This document shows, piece by piece, positions 18,949-30,000 of a DNA stretch of 64,000 nt. How positions within the stretch are numbered: position 1 is the stretch's first letter; each line of letters begins with the position of its first letter. Source of the stretch: Hippopus hippopus (lineage: Eukaryota > Mollusca > Bivalvia > Cardiida > Cardiidae); the NCBI GenBank assembly GCA_946811185.2, contig OX328098.1, forward strand, positions 42,595,650 to 42,659,649, written 5' to 3'. A program made the translations under genes and the position numbers. The notes below the pieces were generated by a model, which made no database searches, was not told the origin of the DNA, and saw only the letters and a list, made by a program, of their open reading frames with translations.

Positions 18949-20224
18949 ATGGACATTTTAAATATTACACAACCAATTTTAAAAAATAATAGTATTGATG
19001 AGTATGAGCACTTTGAGTATGAACCGATCACAGGAGCAAAACTCAATAACTCAGGAGGAGATATTTGGATTAGCATTGAAACCCAAGATATTTTTACACA
19101 TCCTAGTGAAAGTTATTTACTTATAGAAGGTCAATTAACAAAGGCCGCTGACGGATCAGAGTACGCAAATGCTGACAACGTTTCTCTAACAAACAACGCC
19201 CTCATGTATCTTTTTAAAAATATCAGGTATCAACTTTCCGGTCAGGAGATTGAATCCATAACACATCCTGGTCAGGCTACTACAATGCTTGGGTTGTTAA
19301 AATATCCGGATGATTTTTCCAAATCACAGGGGTTAAACCAATTGTGGTATAAGGACACAACGCTCGCGGCACAAGCCCAAAATATAGGTTGGAATATAAA
19401 TAACAGTACATCATTAATAATTTTGATCCAAAGGGAACATTTAGCTTCATATATAACATATATGTGGTTTTTGCGAAGACTATGATAAAGTCTTGTATGG
19501 AATGAAGCAAACTCTCACCTTGACAAGAAATGATGATGAAGATTCGATTTTCAGAGCTAACGGTGTTGATGCTGGTAAAATTACGTTGGATAAAATATCG
19601 TGGTTTATGCCCCACGTTCTACCCGCGGATAAGGAGAAGATGGAACTTTATAAATTTATCGAGAAAAAAGAAAAATTTCCAATTGGATATAGAATGTTAC
19701 AACGCGACTCTATCTCAGTTCCTCAGTCAACAACATTTACTTGGAGACTTTCCGTTAAATCATTCCTCGAGGTGCCACGTTTTATCATTGTTGGTTTTCA
19801 AACTGATAAAATTGATAACCAAGAAGAAAATCCATCCATATTCGACAACGTAGACGTTAAAAATATTTATGTTGTGTTAAATTCTACTAGATACCCTGCG
19901 GTTGACTACAATCTTTCATTCCCTAGGCAGCAATTTAGTAGAGCTTATGGTGATGCTGCTCTATTTAGATCTAAGTTTTATAACATGGATGAGTTGGTAT
20001 CAAAACCTAACATTTCCCCCTCGGATTATAAAACCCTTTATCCTTTGTTTTTGTTTGATGTTTCCAAGCAGAGTGAAAAGTTAAAATATTCTGTTACTGA
20101 TATCCAAATTAAGGCAAATTTTAACGCAAATGTGCCCGCAGCCACAGAGGCATATGCTGTTATTATTAGTGATAGATTAATGAACTTTCAGTCTGATGGA
20201 AATAAAATGAGTGTAGTGTATTAA
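18949..20224 (+). pseudogene. Major capsid protein, one frameshift (inner copy)
   Basis: About 425 codons. The first part (18949 to about 19435) and second part (about 19475-20224) are in different frames; comparison with 25287-26564 shows indels around 19435-19470. Features are the N-terminal EHFEYEPITGA, YQLSGQEIESITHPGQATT and KYPDDFSKSQGLNQLWY, and the C-terminal NLSFPRQQFSRAYGDA with SDRLMNFQSDG. Size and position fit the double-jelly-roll (hexon-like) capsid protein of Polintons. Identification rests on family knowledge of this conserved block; no fold test was possible. Confidence 0.75.
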
Positions 20225-20244
20225 GATTTTTCTTTTTATAAAAA

Positions 20245-20581
20245 ATGATAACGATTTCAGATTTAAAAAAATTCTTAAAGAAAATGAAATAAAATTTCGA
20301 TCTTACTGGGATAAAAAGCAGTTAGTTGAGTTGGTAAAAGAACATGGTTTGTTACCAGAGGAGTCACCTTAACCAGAAAAGAATAAGGATCCTAGTTTTG
20401 ATAGATTAGAAACTATTATGAAAAATCCTAGAAAAGTTAGTTTAGAGGATGTTGAATCTGGGGAAATAAAAAAATTCCTATCGATTTACAAAGCAGGTAA
20501 ATTTATAGATCGTTGCCCAAAACGATTTTAAACTGGAATGGAAGAGTTTGGAAAAATAAATATAGGATTAACATCCAGTAA
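20245..20581 (+). pseudogene. SAP-like/NUMOD1-like small protein (inner copy, broken)
   Basis: Homologue of 26592-27011. A base lost in the A-run near 20265 gives an early TAA. The other frame then has TAA at about 20370 (after ESP) and a later shift near 20520. It has one helix-extension-helix unit (YWDKKQLVELVKEHGLLPE) where the outer gene has two, then the NPRKVSLEDVESGEI region. Confidence 0.55.
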
Positions 20582-20657
20582 TTTCATTATGATATAATCA
20601 TAATAAAATTTTTGAAATAAAATAATATAGTTTAAGGTTTTTTTTACCATTTCAAAA

Positions 20658-23600
20658 ATGAATTTTATACATAATATTGGTAATGTAGCTATACAAGCTG
20701 CGTCTAATGTTTACTCTGGAGCAAGACGACTAGCGTCAGCCGTTGTTCCAGAACCCATACAAAGAAGAATAACTGATTTTGGTAATTGGCTAACTGGTAA
20801 TGTGGAGACAACACAGATACCACAAGTGTTGGATGAAATTGTTGAATATGTTAGAGAAAATTACCCTCCAAGGCAACCGTTTAACATTGCTCAATCCACA
20901 TTTAGAGGGTATGCTACTCTACACGTTATAGAGGGTAGAGAAGGTTATACACCCCCTAGATTTTTTACAGAAACGAGGGATGTTCTCCAAAATACTCTTC
21001 GAAGAAACCTACAAACAAAGGTAAAGTTTTTTTTTTTTTTTTTTATTGCTTTATTTACCACGTCAATAGGTACGTGGGGGTCGTGGTCATCCCCCACCAT
21101 ACCTTACATAAGCTGTTAGTAGACAGTGTTAGTATCATTTCTAAACGTATAAACGATATAAACGTATTTACCAACATTTAAACAAAGGTAAAGTTAGTAC
21201 TTAGGGCTAGATTACATTTACCCACAGACCCTAACTCAGAGAGGGAATTTGCTTTCCACTCTGGGCAATTAGTAAACTTAAGTGAGGAAGGAGTAGATGA
21301 ATTATTACAATATATGATAGATGAAATTTTAGAAAAGTTAGATTTGTTTTAAAGAGAAGGTAGTGGTTGGACTTTTTCAAGTATAGTACAGTTAGAACTA
21401 CACACAGCTGTTTATAATCCTTTAAATGCCAGAGGTCATTTACCTTTACCAAAGTGGATTGTAAATAAAAGAGCAGTTATCAACATAAAAAATAAAGATA
21501 ACAAATGCTTTTTATGGTGTGTTTTAAGAGCTCTAAATTCTAAAGAGAACCATCCAGAGAGAGTTGACAATGCTTTGAAAGCAAAGGAAAATAGTGTAAA
21601 CATGGAGGGAATAGAGTATCCTGTTTCGTTTAAAGATATAGATAAGTTCGAGAAACAAAATCCAGAAATTAGTGTAAACGTTTATGGGTATGAGGAAGTA
21701 AAAAATATGTTTACCCTCTTAGACTTACAAAAGATGAAAGAAGTAATCATATTGACCTACATTTTATTAAAGATGGAGAAAATACGCACTATGCCCTCAT
21801 AAAGAACTTTAGTGGTTTAGTGAGAAAACAAGTAACTGACAATGGAGGTATAGAATTTTGTACACGTTGTATGAATCACTTCGGTAGTAAAAAACTTTTA
21901 GAGAAGCATATGCGATACTGTGACGACCATGAACCTATTACTTTAGAAATGCCAGAAGCAAGTACAATGCTAGATTTTAGAAACCATACTAGGAAACTTC
22001 GTGTCCCCTTTGCTGTATACGCTGATTTCGAAAGTATTCTAAAACCTATACGCATATGCCAACCAAACCCAGAAAATAGTTACACCATACAACGCCAAAA
22101 GCACATACCTTGTAGCTCTTACTACCTTATAAAATGTTTTGATGATGATGTTTGTGCTCCTATAGAAAGAAACTATACTGGGGAAGAAGCAGAGGAAGTT
22201 TTTATAAACTGGTTAAAATCTGATATACGAGAAATTTGCCAAAAGTACTACCAAAACCCTATACCTATTAAAATGACAAAAAAGGAAACAAAAAAATACG
22301 AGCAGGAAACACATTGTTGGATTTGTAATGAAAAATTCACTCATGATAATTACAAAGTAAGAGATCACTGTCATTTTAGAGGTAAGTATAGAGGCGCAGC
22401 ACACAATGAATGTAACCTAAGGGCTAAAAACCCTAACTTCACACCTGTGTACTTTCAAAATCTTAGTGGATATGATGCTCATCTTTCTATTAAATATCTT
22501 GGTAAATCTGCTGGAAAGATTGATTGTATTCCAAATAATGAGGAGAAATATATTAGTTTTAGTAAAAACATTTCGGTTGGAGAAAATACAAGTCATAAAA
22601 TTAGATTTCTTGATAGCTTTAAGTTTATGAGCAAAAGCTCAGATAGGCTTTCAAGTAACTTGAATGAAAGCCAGTTAAAAATTTTATCAAGATTTTTTAC
22701 AAAAGAGCAGTTACCACTAGTTAGGAGAAAAGGAGTTTTTCCTTATGAATACTTAGATTCTCTAGAAAAACTTAAAGAAACTCAGTTACCGCCTAAAGAA
22801 GCATTTTACTCAAGTTTAAACAAAGAACATATTAGTGATGAAGACTATGCTCATGCGCAAAAGGTGTGGAAAACTTTTGGTATGGAAACATTGGAGGATT
22901 ACTTAGAACTTTACAACAAAATAGATGTATTGCTTTTAGCTGATGTTTTGAAAACTTTAGAGATGTTTGTTGTAAAAACTATGACTTAGATCCTAGTTGG
23001 TATTATACTGCTCCAGGTTTAGCTTGGGGTGCGGCATTAAAAATAACAAGAGTAAATTTAGAACTTTTATCAGATCCTGATATGCTTTTAATGGTAGAAC
23101 TGGGTATAAGAGATGGTGTTAGCATGTGTACAAAGAGGACACGCAGAAGCTAACCATAAATACATGGAAGAATCGTATAATTTAAATAAACCTTCAAAGT
23201 ATTTATTATATATAGACGCAAACAGTCTTTACCCTTGGGCAATGAGTCAACCTCTTCCTACACGTGGTTTTAGATGGATGAATAAAGAAGAACTAAGAAA
23301 TTGGAAAAATATTCCTTCTATATTAGAAGTAGATTTAGACTACCCTAAAGAGTTACACGATTTACATAATGACTTTCCTTTAGCACCCGAACGTTTAAAA
23401 GTAGAAAAGGTAGAAAAACTTATTCCAAACTTAGGTCCAAAGAAGAATTATGTTTTACATCATCAAGCTTTGAAAACGTACCTTGATTTAGGTTTAAAGA
23501 TTACAAAGATACATCATGGTATTAAGTTTGAAGAAAGTACTTGGTTTAAGCCTTATATTGAGCTAAACATTAAACTAAGAACAGAGGCCAAAAACGATTT

Positions 23601-24348
23601 CGAGAAAGAGTTCTTTAAGTTGATGAATAACTCCGTTCATTCATTTGGTTTCTGATGAAGACCATCACAAAAAACTAGTAGCACAGCCAAACTATAATCA
23701 TACAACAACATTCGATGAAGATTTAGTAGATGTAAATATGAAGAAGACCAATATAAAATACAACAAACCCGTTTACTCAGGAATGATTATATTAGATATT
23801 AGTAAAACACATAAGTACAACACCTACTATAAATACTTTAAAGCGAAGTATGGTGAAAAGGTTAGATTGTGTTATACAGATACAGATAGTTTCATACTCG
23901 AGATAGAAACAGAAGACATTTACAAAGACATTATGTTAGACGTTCCAACAATGTTTGATACAAGTAACTACCCTTCTAACCATCCTTCAGGTATACCAAC
24001 CGGTTACAACAAAAAAGTAGTAGGTATGTTTAAAGATGAGTTAGGTGGTAAAATTATGACTGAGTTTGTGGGCCTAAGAGCAAAAATGTATGCTTTTAAA
24101 ACTTTAGATGGTAAAGAAGACAAAAGATGTAAGGGGATTAAGAAGGCAAAATTTTAACAACTACAAAGAATGTTTGCTTACAAAAAAGGATCAGTATAGG
24201 ACTATGTGTGTATTGAGAAGCCGTGGCCATGAAATATATACTGAGGAAATAAGCAAAAAAAGCTTTAGGCTCTGACGATGATAAAAGACATATACTAGAA
24301 AATTTAATAGACATCCTAGCCTGGTTTCACTATAAAATTGTAAATTAA
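20658..24348 (+). pseudogene. polB: Protein-primed DNA polymerase B (inner copy, heavily broken)
   Basis: Homologous along its length to 27084-30699. Exonuclease and zinc parts survive in 21820-22989: YADFES (Exo I), CWICNEKFTHDN...CHFRGKY, NLSGYDAH (Exo II) and YNKIDVLLLADV (Exo III). Palm motif A (DANSLYPWAM) and motif C (CYTDTDS) are in 23113-24157. Lesions: a 151-bp insertion (21029-21179), TAA 21350-21352, frameshifts near 21710-21760, 22955 and 23135, a deletion of about 55 bp removing most of motif B (near 23635), and another deletion near 24145. It would have replicated the element from a terminal protein primer. Confidence 0.9.
21029..21179 (-). mobile_element. 151-bp retro-insertion (or intron) with 16-bp flanking repeats
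   Basis: The polB frame is interrupted by a segment that starts with about 18 T. On the minus strand it ends AAATAAAGCAATA followed by poly-A. It is flanked by 16-bp direct repeats AAACAAAGGTAAAGTT at 21013-21028 and 21180-21195; the outer polB has this site once. This is the signature of LINE-mediated retrotransposition of a short polyadenylated RNA. Alternatively the GT at 21021 and AG at 21187 would let it be spliced. The source transcript is not recognised. Confidence 0.7.
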
Positions 24349-24424
24349 ATGTAAAAATTTTTAAAACCTTTTTTGTGGTTTTAAAATTATAGATTTTTTT
24401 TTTTTTTTTTTTTTTGGATTTTTT

Positions 24425-24458
<34 letters not shown>

Positions 24459-24500
24459 ATTTTTTGGATTTAGTATTAATAATAAATAAATATAAATTAT
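24349..24500. other. T-rich subterminal DNA
   Basis: Runs of T broken by GGATTTTTTTGATT, matching (reversed) the TCCAAAAA iterations at 10150-10255. Followed by TAGTATTAATAATAAATAAATAT, matching the reverse of about 10105-10155. This is the decayed inner part of a formerly longer TIR. Confidence 0.55.
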
Positions 24501-24502
24501 AT

Positions 24503-24778
24503 TTATTTATAAGTCATATAAGGTGAAAAATAAGATTCATCATAACAATATTTATCACTATATTTACAAACTAATTCAATAAATTTAGCTCTTAAACTAA
24601 ACTCACTCAAAGTATGTCCTTCATACCCTTTAACTTTTAAAGATTCCATACTTTCTATTGTTTTAATTGTATATGTAAATATACCAGCACATACTTTACA
24701 ATAAAGCAATTGATCTTCAGCATATATAGTACTTACTATTTGTCTTAAAGTATATTTAGAAATATTTATTTTAGACAT
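24503..24778 (-). CDS. Right subterminal small gene
   Basis: 91 codons, intact, pointing inward from the right TIR. A diverged relative of 9774-10085 at the left end, sharing LY..xC..IF, a Tyr-Glu-x-His, LRxK.I.L.C.YS and a Tyr-Asp-Glu near the end. It carries CKVC and other Cys residues but no clear zinc motif. Genes in the TIR region are expected early genes; function unknown. Confidence 0.5.
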   Translation of the reverse strand: MSKINISKYTLRQIVSTIYAEDQLLYCKVCAGIFTYTIKTIESMESLKVKGYEGHTLSEFSLRAKFIELVCKYSDKYCYDESYFSPYMTYK

Positions 24779-24814
24779 ATTTATATATTTGATATAATTT
24801 TAATATAAATTTTT

Positions 24815-25011
24815 TCAATTTTTTTTTTAAATTAAAATTATAAACCTCAGCGGGTTTTATAATTATTGTTTTTTTAGATTTCAAGATTTTTTTGGATTTT
24901 TTTGGATTTTTCGTTTTGGATATGCGCGACATTTTGACACAGATCGATCGAATAGAAAAATTACACCACATTATGGTCATTTGGCACAGATCGGGTAAAT
25001 TATAACCTACT
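24815..25011 (-). repeat. Right terminal inverted repeat
   Basis: Minus-strand partner of 9529-9736, ending TTATAACCTACT. The outer 90 bp is almost identical to the left TIR; the inner half differs in A/T run lengths. Confidence 0.9.
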
Positions 25012-25017
25012 TAAAAA
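25012..25017. repeat. Target-site duplication, right (TAAAAA)
   Basis: Identical to 9523-9528 and placed directly after the CT of the right TIR. Confidence 0.85.
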
Positions 25018-25214
25018 CAATGAAAGAGATTGAGGAAAAGGTAAATAAGTATTTAAGCATCTGGCGTATTCCCCCAATAAAAATTGTGTATGGAAACAGG
25101 ATTTACCCTAAAAAGAATCCAGAAATATCAATAGATGAACTGAAAAGCATTAAACTTAAAAGCGTTTTTGTCAAAAACAATTCTTTTCCCCAGCTCTTGT
25201 TACAAATTTTTTAG
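25018..25214 (+). CDS. 3' part of the split amphipathic-helix gene (outer copy)
   Basis: When the inner element and one TAAAAA are ignored, the frame of 8886-9528 passes into this segment in register and ends at TAG 25212-25214, adding about 65 residues. The segment also has its own ATG at 25020. No domain recognised in the extension. Just downstream, GTTAAAAAATTAAACAG (25223-25239) repeats 9234-9250 exactly, so the extension may itself be an insertion into a shorter gene. Confidence 0.6.
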
Positions 25215-25286
25215 AATAATGGGTTAAAAAATTAAACAGTATGATTTAAATTATTTTTAATTTAAATTATAATAACAATATAAAAA

Positions 25287-26564
25287 ATGAATATTTTAAA
25301 TATTACAGAACCAATTTTAAAAGACGATAGTATTGATAAGTATGAGCACTTCAAGTATGAACCGATTACAGGTGCTAATCTAAACAACTAAGGAGGAGAT
25401 ATTAGAATTAGCATTGAAACCCAAGATCTTTTTACACATCCTAGTGAGAGTTATTTACTTATTGAAGGTCGATTAACAAAGGCTGATGGAACAGCTTACG
25501 CAGGCAATGGTAGAGTTTCTCTAACGAATAATGCTCTTATGCATCTTTTTAAAAATATTAAGTATCAACTTTCCGGTCAAGAGATTGAATCCATAACACA
25601 TCCAGGTCAGGCCACTACAATGCTTGGGTTGTTAAAATATCCGGATGATTTTTCCAAATCACAAGGGTTAAACCAATTGTGGTATAAGGATACAACAATC
25701 GCAGGAGAAAATGATAACGTGGGTTGGAAAATAAGAAGAAATTACATTATTGATAAACCAAATCCAAAAGGTACATTTAGCTTTAGACTTCCATTAAAAT
25801 ATATATTTGGTTTTTGTGAAGACTATGATAAAGTCTTGTATGGGATGAAGCAAACTCTTACCCTAACGAGAAATGATGATGATAATGCAATCTTTCGAAA
25901 TGGAGGTGATGCAGGTAGAATTACATTGAATGAAATATGATGGTTTATGCCACGCGTTACGCCCGCAGATAAGGAGAAGCTGGAACTTTATAAAATTATC
26001 GAGAAAAAAAAAACAATACCAGTCGGATATAGGATGAGACAGTGCGACTCTATCACAGTTCCTCGAGCAACAACATTTACCTGGAGACTTGCCGTTAAAT
26101 CATCTCCTGAGGTACCACGTTTTATCAGTGTTGGTTTTCAGACTGAAAAAAGTGGTGACCAAGAGGCAAACCCTTCAACATTCAATCATGCAAACACTAA
26201 AAATATTTATGTTATGTTAAACTCTACTAGATATCCCGCGGTTGACTACAATCTTTCATTCCCTAGCCAACAATATAGTAGAGCGTATGGTGATGCCGCG
26301 TTATTTAGATCTAAGTTTTATAATATGGATGAGATGGTATCAAACCCTAACATTACACCCTCAGATTATAAAAATTTATATCTTTTGTTTTTGTTTGATG
26401 TTTCCAAACAAAGTGAAAGGTTGAAATATTCTGTTACTGATATACAAATTAAGGTAAATTTTAACGTAAATGTTCCCGCGGGTACAGAAGCATATGCTGT
26501 TATCATTAGTGATAGGTTAATAAACTTTCAGTCTGATGGAAATAAAATGAGTGTAGTAATTTAA
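25287..26564 (+). pseudogene. Major capsid protein, two in-frame stops (outer copy)
   Basis: 426-codon frame with no frameshift but two stops: TAA 25389-25391 and TGA 25938-25940. The inner copy has Ser codons (TCA, TCG) at both places. Conserved blocks match 18949-20224 (YQLSGQEIESITHPGQATT, KYPDDFSKSQGLNQLWY, NLSFPSQQYSRAYGDA). It keeps the segment damaged in the inner copy (GTFSFRLPLKYIFGFCEDYD), so the two copies define the complete capsid gene between them. Start context TATAAAAAATG. Confidence 0.75.
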
Positions 26565-26591
26565 GTTAAGTTTTTTTTCTTCTTATAAAAA

Positions 26592-27011
26592 ATGATAAAG
26601 GTTTCAGAATTAAAAGAAATTCTTAAAGAAAATAATATAAAATTTCGCGCTTACTGGAATAAAAAGCAGTTAGTTGAGTTGGTAAAAGAACATGGTTTGC
26701 TACCAGAGAAGCCACCTAAACCAGAATTTTCTTACTGGGATAAAAAGCAGTTATTTGAGCTGGTAAAAGAACATGGTTTGCTACCAGAGAAGCCACCTAA
26801 ACAAGAAAAGAAAGAAGATCCTAAATTTGCTAGATTAAAAACTATTATGAGTAATCCTAGAAAAGTTAGTTTAGAGGATATTGAAACTAGTGAAATAAAA
26901 AATTTTCCATCTATTTACAAGGCAGGTAAATTTATAAATCAGTACCCCCAAACGATTTTAAACTATAATGGAAAGGTTTGGAAAAATAAATACAAGATTA
27001 GTGTTGAATAA
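26592..27011 (+). CDS. Double SAP-like plus NUMOD1-like DNA-binding protein
   Basis: 139 codons, intact. Two near-identical helix-extension-helix units (YWNKKQLVELVKEHGLLPE and YWDKKQLFELVKEHGLLPE, about residues 20-38 and 46-64), a Lys/Glu linker, then residues about 85-139 with the NUMOD1-like pattern SLEDIETSEIKNFPSIYKAG...GKVWKNKYKI. Both parts suggest DNA binding, perhaps genome packaging or regulation (inference). The inner copy has only one SAP-like unit and is broken. It lies between capsid protein and polymerase. Confidence 0.6.
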   Translation: MIKVSELKEILKENNIKFRAYWNKKQLVELVKEHGLLPEKPPKPEFSYWDKKQLFELVKEHGLLPEKPPKQEKKEDPKFARLKTIMSNPRKVSLEDIETSEIKNFPSIYKAGKFINQYPQTILNYNGKVWKNKYKISVE

Positions 27012-27083
27012 TTTTATTATTATCATAATAAAATTTGTGAAATAAAAATAAAATAGCTTAAGTAAAATATATTTATTATAAAA

Positions 27084-30000
27084 ATGAGTTGGTTTAATAG
27101 ATTTAAAAACGTAGCTAAACGAGTTGCGTCTACTGCATTAACTGGGAAAAAGACGGTTAGCAACAGCTGCTGTTCCAGAACCCATACAAAGAGGAATAAC
27201 GGATTTCACTAATTGGATAACCGGTTATGTGGAAACACCACAAACACCACAAGTATTGGATGAAATTGTTGAACATGTTAGAGAAAATTACCCAACAAGG
27301 TAACTGTTTGATATTAGAGTTGGGCAATCAGCATTTAGAGGGTAAGCTACTCAACATGTTATAGAGGGTAGAGAATGTTATACCCCTAATAGGATTTTTA
27401 TAGAAACGAGGGATAATCTTCTCAACACTCTTCGAAGAAACCAACAAACAAAAGTAAAGTTAGTACTTAGGTGTAGATTACATTTACCTACAGATCCTAA
27501 CTCAGAAAGAGAATACGCTTTTCACTCTAGCAATTTCTTAAACGTGAGTGAAGAAGAAGCGGATGAGGTGTTACAAAATATGATAAATGAAATTTTAGAA
27601 AAGCTAGCTAAGTTTCAAAGAGAAGGTAGTGGTTGGACTCTTTCAAGTGTAGTGAGATTTGAATTACATATAGCTGTTTATGAACCTTTACGTGCTAGAG
27701 GTTACTTACCTTTACCAAACTGGATTGTAAATAAAAAAAGCAGTTATCAACATGAAAAATGAAGATAACAAATGCTTTTTATGGTGTGTTTTAAGAGCTA
27801 CTCTAGATTTTAAAGAGGACCATCCAGAAAGAGTTGACATGGCTTTGCGAAGATGTGAGGATATATTAGACATGAATGGAATAAAATACCCTGTTACTTT
27901 AAAAGATATAGGTAAGTTTGAAAAGCAAAATCCACACATTAGTGTAAACGTTTATGGGTATAATGAAAATAAAACTTTTTACCCTCTTAGAATTACAAAT
28001 TATATTAATTTTATAACTTCTCCAAGTCATGTTGATCTCCTTTTTATCAAAGATGGAGAAAATACGCACTATGCTCTCATAAAAAACTTTAGCAAACTAC
28101 TAAGGTCACAAGTAAGTGACAATGGTGGTATAAAATATTGCCGCCGTTGTCTAAACCATTTTGGTAGTACAACCCTTTTAGAAAAACATGAGCTCTACTG
28201 TGCCAACCATGAACCTATTGCTTTAGAAATGCCTAAAAGAGGTACAATGCTAAAATTCGAAAACCATGTTAGAAAACTATGTGTCCCCTTTGTTGTATAC
28301 GCTGATTTTGAAAGTATTTTAAAACCTATACACACATGTCAACCAAACCCAGAAAATAGTTACACTATACAACGTCAAAAGCACATACCTTGTAGCTTTT
28401 ACTATCTTATAAAATGTTTTGATGGTGATGTTTGTGCTCCTATAGAAAGGAACTGTACTGGAGAAGATGCTAGTGTAGTTTTTATAAACTAGTTAAAAGC
28501 TGATATACAAGAAATTCATCGAAAGTACTACCAAAAAAATATACCTATTAAAATAACAAAACAGGAAACAACAAAATACAACCAGGAAACTCATTGTTGG
28601 ACTTGTGATGAACAGTTTACTCACGATAATTACAAAGTAAGAGATCATTGTCATTTCACAGGTAAATATAGAGGTGCAGCACACAATAAATGTAATCTAA
28701 AGGCTAAAAAACCTGACTTTACACCTGTGTACTTTCATAATCTCAGTGGATACGATGCACATCTTTTTATTAAATATCTCAGTAAATCTCTGGAAAGATT
28801 GATTGTATTCCAAATAATGAAGAGAAATATATTAGTTTTAGTAAAAATATTTGGGTTGGAAAAAACACAAATCATAAAATTAGATTTATTGACAGCTTTA
28901 AATTCAAGAGTTCAAGCTTAGATAGGCTTTCAAGTAACTTGAATGAAAACCAGTTAAAAATTCTATCAAGATTCTACACAAAAGAGCAGTTACCAATAGT
29001 TAGGAGAAAAGGAGTTTTTCCTTATGAATACTTAGATTCTCTAGAAAAACTTAAAGAAACTCAGTTACCACTTAAAGAAGCATTTTACTCCAGTTTAAAC
29101 AAAGAAAACTTTAGTGATGAAGACTTTGCTCATGCACAGAAGGTTTGGAAAACTTTTGGTATGAAAACGTTAAAGGATTACTTGGAACTTTACAACAAAA
29201 TAGATGTATTGCTTTTAGCTGATGTTTTTGAAAACTTTATAGATGTTTGTTGCAAAAACTATGACTTAGATCCTAGTTGGTATTATACTGCTCCAGGTTT
29301 AGCTTGGGATGCATCATTAAAAATAACAAGAGTAAACCTAGAACTTTTATCAGATCCTGATATGCTTTTAATGGTAGAGCAGGGTATAAGAGGTGGTGTT
29401 AGCATATGTACAAAAAGACACGCAGAAGCTAATAATAAATATATGGAAGAATCGCATGACCCGAGTAAACCTTCAAAGTATTTATTATATATAGATGCAA
29501 ACAGCCTTTACCCTTGGGCAATGAGTCAACCTCTTCCTACTCATGACTTTGAATGGATGAATGAAGAAGAATTAAAAAATTGGAAAAATATTCCTTCTAT
29601 ATTAGAAGTAAATTTAGAATACCCTAAAGAATTACACGATTTACATAATGACTTTCCTTTAGCACCAGAACGTTTAAAAGTAGAAAAGGTAGAAAAACTT
29701 ATTCCAAACTTAGGTCCAAAGAAGAGATATGTTTTACATCATCAAGCTTTAAAAACATATCTCGATTTAGGTTTAAAGCTCGTAAAAATACATCATGGAA
29801 TTAAGTTTGAGAAAAGTGCTTGGTTTAAACCTTATATTGATATAAATATTAAACTAAGAACAGAGGCTAAAAACGATTTTGAGAAAGAGTTTTTTAAGTT
29901 AATGAATAATTCCGTTTTTGGTAAGACTATGGAAAATTTGAGAAACAGAGTAGACATACAATTAGTTTCTGATAGAAACCATTATAAAAAACTAGTAGCA

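Larger units (their letters stand above)
9529..25011. mobile_element. Inner Polinton/Maverick (adintovirus-like) element, complete ends
   Basis: 15,483 bp between AGTAGGTTATAA and TTATAACCTACT, with TIRs of about 200 bp and a TAAAAA duplication. It encodes the Polinton core set: protein-primed DNA polymerase B, retrovirus-type integrase, adenain-like protease, double-jelly-roll-type major capsid protein and penton-like protein. Accessories are fibre-like, zinc-ribbon/PLA2, SSB-like and core proteins. Genes left of 14652 (except the SSB and first small gene) run minus; those to the right run plus. Most genes carry stops or frameshifts, so it is a dead copy. No FtsK/HerA-type ATPase (no GxxxxGKS/T motif) was seen. 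Confidence 0.92.

Noticed and set aside
9529..25011. Parvovirus or adenovirus origin, suggested by PLA2, protease and core-like genes
   Set aside because: TIR/TSD structure, protein-primed polB together with a DDE integrase, and the gene order point to Polinton/adintovirus; the others lack an integrase.
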